Positions 45,501 to 51,331 of a DNA stretch of 51,331 bases are shown here, in pieces (the stretch's first letter is position 1; each line of letters starts with the position of its first letter). Position numbers and translations under genes: made by a program. A model generated the notes under the pieces. That model was given only the letters and a program-made list of their open reading frames with translations, searched no databases and was not told the origin of the DNA. Location: assembly GCA_000934455.1 (NCBI GenBank), contig KN883601.1, forward strand, positions 76,682 through 128,012, in the 5' to 3' direction. The stretch comes from Apostichopus parvimensis. Its lineage: Eukaryota; Echinodermata; Holothuroidea; Aspidochirotida; Stichopodidae.

Positions 45501-48500
45501 TATACAAATTCTGATTTCAATTGATAACTACATTAGTACAATGTATATGCAATGAGTAAACTTTCTTCCAAAGCGATATCACTGAAGTTTCAATGTGTTT
45601 AATATGGTAAAAGTTATGTAATTCAAGCCTTCATGATATCCTCTACATATATAGAGCAACTGTTGACATTGCATTATTATGATGTATGTTTGTACAGAGA
45701 GCTTACTAAATATGACCATAATGGACCAAACATATAACACAAGAGGATTAAACAAGAGGATTAAACAAGAAAATTAAACAAGAAAATTAAACGAAAAGAT
45801 TGTGATGAACGTATAGCTCTCTCATAGCTTGTAACAACACATTGTCATCCTCTAATTTCTGTGCAATGTAGAGTTGTTGTTCTAATGTAGAAGTCATTAG
45901 ATGTGCTGTTTCACCTTTTAATGGATTCTTATTTACCTAACACATGGTCTGTACGGACAAAACTGTGCCTAGCTTTTTAGTGTGGAATTAGTCAATAGGG
46001 TTGATGGCCTAATGGCTTGGCAACAATGTTAATGCCTTGTTTTTCAGATTGTTGCCGTGGGGATGATCCCGCCAGCGATTCAAGGAATCCTGGACTATGA
46101 TTTCATCTGTCAAAAGAAACGACATATGATTGCTGCTATAGTAAGACCTGGCTGGTATGTCTTTAAACAAAATGATTTACAAAACTTCTGTGCTGCTTTC
46201 TTTTGCTCACATAAATGAGACATGGACACATAATGAGCGCGTTGTTTATCTTAGATGTATTTGGAATTCCCTAAGTTTGTGTGACAAACGACTTGGATTA
46301 ATCAAATCATATGGTTTGCATGCAAAAATTATTTTTTAATATTTTATTTCATGACGGTCATGTTGTTACATTTGCATTGGCCCTATACCACGTTATACAA
46401 ATCAATATCGATCCAATTTAATTCCATCATTTTCTTCATCGTGGCATTGGAAACCTCTCCCTTTATGAAAAGTAATTCCTTCGCAAATTTAAAATTTGCT
46501 TGCTTGTCATTGGGGTTATCAGTTACTCCTGTTAATTCAGTCCACGTAGTTGTCATAAAAACTTTGCCCACAATTACCCTTTTCCTAACCACTTTCGAAC
46601 GATAATTATGAAGTATGGGTTTATGGTATAAGTTTGTGCAGTTATATACAATATTTTAGGGAAAGTGAATAATTGCATTTAAATTGTCAATATTAAAATT
46701 TTGACTATAGTACTCTATAGACTGTAATACTAAAATACTTCATTTTGTAAAATAACAATCCTGGCTTCAAGGGTATGTCCTAAATGAATTTATGTACTTT
46801 AACCGGCAAATTTTTTGATTTAATTTCGTTCTGTAGTAAACATCAGGAGGAACAATATTCTTGGGGTTCTGGTAAAGTTTCAATTCCAGGTAAATTTCAT
46901 CCATCTGCATTTTATAAAATATTTTTAAGAACTAAAATAAATATTAAATGGAATGTGTGTACTGCACTGACTTACCTGGTTGTTTCTATTTTGGAAATGG
47001 TCGACGTTTTAAGAAGCGTTATGGATATTGTATATTGAATTTGACCCTTTTTTTCGCTAGTCTGCTCTTTCTGTCTTTTCATACTCGTTGTAAACCTCTG
47101 AATCGATAATGATTAAGCAGGTATTCAAATAATGTTGAATGTAAACAAAGATTTCTGGAGGTTAAATTTGACAGTCTCGAATTCCGTGAATGAAGAAAGT
47201 CTTATTGACAAGATGCTTGTATCTGCAAACTGCTGCACTTAGCTAGGTAATGCAAGAACAATTTAAATTTATTTTGATGTAATTTCTGTTTTTTTTGGCT
47301 TCACTCCGTTTGTAGTATTCCATGACGTAGATCGTGCACTGGATTCTCATCCCGAAGCTAGTGTTGTAGCCAATGCAGCTCCTGGACCTTATGCCTATAA
47401 AGTGGCATGGATGGCTCTACAGAAACCTCAGGTGAATAGTCTAATAATGAGAAACAGTTCTACCAGAAGATGGTGCTGTTTCCAAGTTTACTTTTACTGC
47501 TAAGTATGAAGTTACTGATGTCACTCCTTTCTTATACCTGCCTTCACTTAACAATTTTTTTTAATTAGCCTAAAAATGTTGGTAACATGTAAGCACCGCG
47601 CCCATTCATTTGCAGCACTTAAATATCTAACTGGTAGTACTTGAGTACATTTTTTTGGTACTCAGGACTTTGTAATCGCATTTAAACTCTACCCTAAACA
47701 AAACTAGCATGAAAATTGCAATTTATGATTGATTGATTGATGTTTTGATTTCCCAAATAGGTCCGAGCAATGATCCTAATGGTTGGAGAAATCCCAATTC
47801 AGCAGATCAGAGAACTGATCCTTCTAGCCAGACAAAAGAACGTGATGATTATTGGCCCTACAGTGGTGAGTAAATATTGTGTATTTTTTCCTTATTCGTT
47901 AGCATCTCTCGTCAGATATCCACTTACTTCATGTCCAAGCAATCGTGAACAAAATCAAAATATATTGAACACGTGGCCTTGTTGAGGTGTGTATGAATTT
48001 GGGTCTGCACGTCAACAAGTAAGAATAAACTAACAAAGTGTATGTAAACAAAAATAAAAATTGTATGTTTGTAGATGTAATCTTGGTTATTACCGATGTC
48101 CTTAATTCTTTACCAAGCCTAAGATGTGTATGTTACATAAACTCTGTAAAAATGAGAATATTATGTCTTTTAATTTCATCAGCCGAAGCATCGCTTACAA
48201 GTGAATGTTCTTAAACCAGGCGTATTCCGGTGCAATCTACTGGGTGACATAGGAGGACCCATGTTGGACGTCGTTGATCTTAAACTCTATCGACCAGGAA
48301 GTGTGGTTATGCTCTCCAAATCTGGTGGTCTCTCAACAGAACTGTGTGTTGCAATCGCTAGGAATACGGACGGCTTGTATTTATGTTTGTCTCTTGGTGG
48401 AGGAAGGTAAGTGAGAGAGAATCACTCCATACGACTCGGTGGTTTACCATTCCCCTCAGGTCTATTCAATATTCCAGACAAGAGCTTTTTCCGCGAATTC

Positions 48501-51201
48501 ACGGAATATCCGTGATTTCTGTTCTACTTCGGGGACAAAAACTATTATCCTAACACACTGTAGCATACGCAAACTGGAGCCTATACCGCAATTTGTGCAA
48601 AGTTCCGTGATTTTTTTTTTATCCCAGGCTCATGTTTGATATTCGAGTATCAAAATTTTGTGTAGCTATGCAATTTTGTCTCCTCTATCACCTGCCTGTG
48701 AGAAAGAAACTATGCCTATAGCAATCGTAATAACTTCCCTGCGAATATAACTTAAATGGTGTCTTATCCCACATCACGGTCTGTCCCTCTTCTACACAGG
48801 GATTTATGGAGCATATATAACAGCACGTTTGTGTTCTGTCTTTTGTCTTGCCTATGTATGGACAACGAACTAATCGAACTTTCAGATATCATTGCGGTAT
48901 CTGTGAGATAACAAACCAAACTTTACAAGAACAAATGGCAACTACCCCACCCTATCTTATCTGTATTAAAAAATGGAAGGACAGCTATGACACGTTATAT
49001 CACGGCCCTCGTGTAATTGTTCAGAATAATTGGAAAAACCCAGATCAAATGTTTCAGCCCATTATAGGTCACTACTTATAACTGTACCTGCGCATAGCAT
49101 TGAATGAATAGGAAAACTAATGAGATCGTTCATCAAAATGAAGATCATATTTGACACTAATGATTCTTTTTTTTCTCCTTCCCAAAGATTCACAGGATCT
49201 GGCTTCATGGATCATATAAAATATCTCCATGACAACCCAGCTGTTAGCATGTTCCTACTTATTGGTGAGGTAATGTATTTTGTGACATATATATCAATAC
49301 TATGTTCCAGGTTCATGACAGTACCGCTCAAATTCATAATAATTTAGGCCTCAGCGACTTGCCAGTGGTATGAAACAAAATACATCTTCTTGGCATAAAA
49401 CCATGTCCGCTGTGTTCCTTTACAGGTTGGTGGACAAGATGAATATGAGGTTTGTGATGCAATCAGAAACGGGTCGATAACGAAACCGGTGATAGCTTAT
49501 TGTATCGGTGCAAGCGTTTCTCACTTCCAAGATCAGGTAACACCTACAGTTTTTTTTTTCTAGCTGAGGGAAACATTGGTCATCAGCTATTTCATCTATA
49601 CGTGATGATCTAGTCTTGTGTTGCTACCTCCGTGTTGTGTTGCTGCCTCTGACTTAGGCAAGCCAATATTTTCCGGTGTTGAATACTTTTTTAATATCAC
49701 AGTTAAGCGTCAATTTTAAGTCTCAGTACTTGTCTACCAAATTTAAACTTCGACATTTGCAACTTTCTGCACTTAAGGCCTGCCCAACAGATCATGCGCC
49801 AATCAAATCTCTCTGTTTTGTTAACAACCGTTATGCCTTGGACTACTTTCAATTTCGTGGCTAGCCTGTGTTAGGTCCTTTCTCTTGAATAGTGTCTTTC
49901 TCTCGATATTACCGACGTAGCTTGCGAAATTGTGTCATTTCCTTCCATTACAATGAATAAACAGCTGTTTTGCAGACGTTTCCTCCGTGGAATTGGGTAA
50001 AAAAAAGTGGACGATACGAGTTTATAGGACTGCGTTAAAATCTTCATCGGGCTGCATGTGTAGACTATTTTGTTTACATTTGTGTAATGAACATGCTGAC
50101 ATGGGCGGCTGCAGTGATTTTACGGTAAATCGTTTGCGCCATAAAGGCAACAGAAAATCAATTTCTTTCTTTTATTCTCCATTAAACCCACCTGGTCAGA
50201 GTGCATTTAGAATAAGAAATATTGAATCTACTTCGGAATTTTTCCCCCGAATTTCATCAGCAAACAGGTATTGAGACTTTAAAAGGGGATCTCCAAACAA
50301 AAGTCCACGACATGTATCCTTTTACAAACGTTTTGTTTCGTCATGTTTCATTTTGTTGAAAGTCTCCACCCATTCCACCATATCTCGAATAAGTGCTATA
50401 GATCAATAAATATATCTGCCGAGGTTTTATTTTTATTTTTATGCCGACTTAATTAGATGAACACTATTTTAACCTTTTTTGTTCAGCCTGCTTATTTCGG
50501 CCACACCGGAGGTGGTATTGATATGGAGAAGGAAGACGCTAGTGTGAAGAACCAGGCCTTGAAGGATGCAGGAGCTTTGGTCCCCGATTGCTTCGATGGT
50601 ATCGCTGATAAAATAGGGTATGAATAAAGCTCATTAAAGGCATTGAAGACTCGCCCCAAACCGCGTGCGGCCATCTGAAAAAGTTAACTTTCCGTTGCTT
50701 GCAAGTGACGTTTTGTTCGTGTCGCTACAAAATGCAGACAGTAATGAAACGTGATACCTTGTTATCTTTTATCTAGACCTGAGATGTCCATCGCTGCTAT
50801 GTACACTGTGTTGTGGGAATTGACCGTAGCTGCATGTATTGACTGTGCACTAGTCTAATTACTGACGGTAGCAAGCTGTTTGTGTATTTTCTGGGATCGA
50901 TGGTGGTGTCTAACTCTTCTGTTACACCTCATTCGAAACTAGGTCAGATTACCGGCATTAGACGTTTCCTTTTTGCGCGAGTCTTCACACCCTTTAATCT
51001 AATAACTAACAGAAAAGTATCAAATTTTGTAACAGTACTTGTGGTAATTAGGGGACGTATTCTATTTGATTTTGTTGCAGTGAGGTTTTTGACAAGTTAG
51101 TCAAAGATGATAAAATCAACCCAACATATTCTGCAGAAGCGGCGGCTCTGACCATTCCGAAGAACATGAAGGCCTCATACCGACCACCAGCAGTCCAGTA
51201 A
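33584..51201 (+). CDS. ACLY-like acyl-CoA ligase without citrate-synthase domain (gene B), 20 exons, 811 aa
   Basis: Coding exons: 33584-33736, 34469-34588, 39967-40125, 40828-40919, 41311-41390, 41482-41612, 42333-42451, 43109-43319, 43926-44055, 44554-44660, 45298-45381, 46048-46154, 46837-46889, 47316-47431, 47761-47865, 48183-48406, 49188-49269, 49426-49536, 50487-50617, 51081-51201. All introns are GT-AG and the frame is unbroken (2436 nt). It is the tandem paralogue of the upstream gene: only exons 1, 4, 10, 11 and 20 differ, exon 10 and the others by 18 nt or less, and intron phases agree. ATP-grasp motifs VVKPDQGVKRRG (54-65) and EINP (197-200) are intact, and His734 sits in YFGHTGG. 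It ends IPKNMKASYRPPAVQ then TAA, again before the ACLY lyase domain. Catalysis probably uses ATP, CoA and an acid, but the citrate loop is missing, so the acid is unknown. Confidence 0.93.
35336..35453. mobile_element. TTAA-flanked MITE, copy 2, cut by the N gap
   Basis: TTAA then AGGCATTGAAGACTCGCCCC and about 110 bp matching copies 1 and 3, ending at the first N. The right half is not seen after the gap, so the gap hides or collapses it. Confidence 0.8.
35454..35503. other. Assembly gap, 50 N
   Basis: Exactly 50 N in a row, probably a placeholder of nominal size. It sits inside a MITE and between two repeat units, where collapse is likely. Confidence 0.99.
37346..37392. repeat. 14-bp perfect hairpin with flanking direct repeat
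   Basis: CAGGGAGTTGTTAT (37355-37368), a 3-nt loop, then its exact reverse complement to 37385. TGAATACAT lies on both sides (37346-37354 and 37384-37392, the right copy overlapping the stem by two bases). It could be a tiny foldback insertion or a footprint. Confidence 0.75.
38551..38922. mobile_element. TIR element (MITE) carrying a nested U2-like insertion
   Basis: Left terminus CAGTTGGGACAAATTT; right terminus AAATTGTCCCAACTG is its inverted partner. The minus strand matches the 3108-3310 element block for block on both sides of an inserted 192 bp. It lies in gene B intron 2. Confidence 0.75.
38630..38821 (-). mobile_element. U2 snRNA-headed retroposon (SINE-like) or U2 pseudogene
   Basis: On the minus strand the first 44 nt (38821-38778) match the 5' end of U2 snRNA at about 41 of 44 positions, including CTTTTGGCTAAGATCA and the branch-point-pairing GTAGTA. 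The other roughly 148 nt do not resemble U2 and I see no U2 Sm site. The unit is flanked by imperfect direct repeats, GTTAGGAACTGTTTG (38615-38629) and GTTAGGAGGAATTGTTTG (38823-38840). The related MITE at 3.1 kb has only one such sequence, supporting insertion with target duplication. Confidence 0.7.
40744..40793. repeat. Perfect 50-bp palindrome
   Basis: CACTTGCATGTTGCTGCATC followed by ACATA, then the exact reverse complement with no spacer; the centre is between 40768 and 40769. It ends 34 bp before gene B exon 4, so any cruciform or RNA hairpin would sit at the branch-point region of intron 3. Confidence 0.95.
42333..44660 (+). other. Gene B exons 7-10: altered substrate-binding region
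   Basis: These exons cover residues 246-434. The loop aligned to ACLY GGSIANFT reads FTGSQALDV (335-343), with the same four-residue length increase as in gene A. The Arg379 position is Ser379 here (IIRSTVG). GIPIYIFGGD follows. The two paralogues share the changed framework (GS..., [29 protein letters not shown]), so the new pocket predates their duplication. Confidence 0.8.
42658..43101. repeat. Tandem duplication of ~200-240 bp (gene B intron 7)
   Basis: Unit 1 is 42658-42860 and unit 2 is 42861-43101. Shared blocks include ATTGGCCC(A/G)ATAAGTATAGG, GAATATATTAGAATCTAA and the closing CTTTTGCTTGTG(A/C)TG. Unit 2 has small internal additions and ends seven bases before the exon 8 boundary, so it supplies the polypyrimidine region used for splicing. 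Confidence 0.88.
45737..45800. repeat. (GGATTAAACAAGA)n short tandem repeat
   Basis: About four units of AAACAAGAGGATT or AAACAAGAAAATT in gene B intron 11. Confidence 0.8.
49700..50280. repeat. Dispersed repeat, copy 2 (gene B intron 18)
   Basis: Partner of 28940-29650 in the same orientation. The two copies sit in different introns of the paralogues (before the His-loop exon here, after it in gene A), so they are separate insertions and not inherited intron sequence. Confidence 0.8.
50634..50997. mobile_element. TTAA-flanked MITE, copy 3 (gene B intron 19)
   Basis: TTAA on both sides; left AGGCATTGAAGACTCGCCCC, right end GCGAGTCTTCACACCCT. About 364 bp and close in sequence to copy 1. It fills most of the 463-bp intron. 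Confidence 0.82.
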
Positions 51202-51220
51202 ATCGTGAAAAATGACTTAT

Positions 51221-51226
51221 AATAAA
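51221..51226 (+). promoter_or_regulatory. Poly(A) signal AATAAA of gene B
   Basis: Canonical AATAAA starting 20 bases after the TAA stop. Its closeness supports the stop as the true 3' end of the coding sequence, with a very short 3' UTR. The usual GT-rich element could be the GTGGGTTGGAGG just after it. Confidence 0.65.
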
Positions 51227-51331
51227 ATAGTAAGATGCAGTGGGTTGGAGGAAGGTAATTTATTTAAATATTTATAGAAAAAAACTTGCAAGGAGATACA
51301 ATTTTCAATATGTTACAGTCAGAATATAAAT

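Larger units (their letters stand above)
45298..51201 (+). other. Gene B exons 11-20: CoA-binding and ligase half with His734
   Basis: Exons 12-14 include IQGILDYDF and the Rossmann segment. Exon 14 (VFHDVDRALDSHPEASVV) is the most diverged from gene A in this half. Exon 15 has VGEIPIQ, exon 16 SGGLSTEL, exon 17 [11 protein letters not shown], exon 19 YFGHTGG with His734. The stop is at 51199-51201. Confidence 0.88.

Noticed and set aside
48848..49081. 77-aa open frame in gene B intron 16
   Set aside because: No family resemblance, and it lies wholly inside a well-supported GT-AG intron.
51202..51331. Citrate-synthase exons downstream of gene B
   Set aside because: None is visible and AATAAA follows the stop, though only 130 bp remain in the window, so this cannot be fully excluded.

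Overview
This is animal (metazoan) nuclear DNA: genes split by GT-AG introns, tRNA-derived SINEs, several MITE families, a decayed non-LTR retrotransposon, microsatellites and one 50-N assembly gap. The gene content and repeat style suggest a marine invertebrate, perhaps an echinoderm such as a sea cucumber; that placement is an inference and no species marker is visible.

Layout. (1) 1870-7472, minus strand: a complete six-exon flavin-containing monooxygenase (FMO) gene, 553 aa, with the FAD motif, the FMO signature, the ATGY motif and a C-terminal membrane anchor. Its introns hold a tRNA-derived SINE, a 10-copy 33-bp minisatellite and a TIR element. (2) 7473-11255: intergenic DNA with a hAT-like foldback element, a retrotransposon 3' fragment and two small TIR elements. 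(3) 11256-31104, plus strand: gene A, 20 exons, 819 aa. (4) 31105-33583: intergenic DNA with a hAT-like MITE and a microsatellite. (5) 33584-51201, plus strand: gene B, 20 exons, 811 aa, followed closely by AATAAA.

Genes A and B are tandem paralogues with the same 20-exon plan; 16 of the 20 coding exons are equal in length. Each covers the ATP-grasp, CoA-binding and succinyl-CoA-ligase-like parts of animal ATP-citrate lyase (ACLY), including the phosphohistidine loop. Both stop where ACLY enters its linker to the citrate-synthase-like (citryl-CoA lyase) domain. The ACLY citrate-binding loop (GGSIANFT) and its following arginine are replaced in both. They therefore look like intact, conserved acyl-CoA-ligase-type enzymes of unknown acid substrate, not degenerate ACLY. 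This pair is the most interesting content of the window.

The second notable item is a retroposon-like insertion at 38630-38821 whose 5' 44 nt match U2 snRNA. It sits inside a MITE and is flanked by a duplicated target; a second MITE copy at about 3.1 kb shows the empty site.
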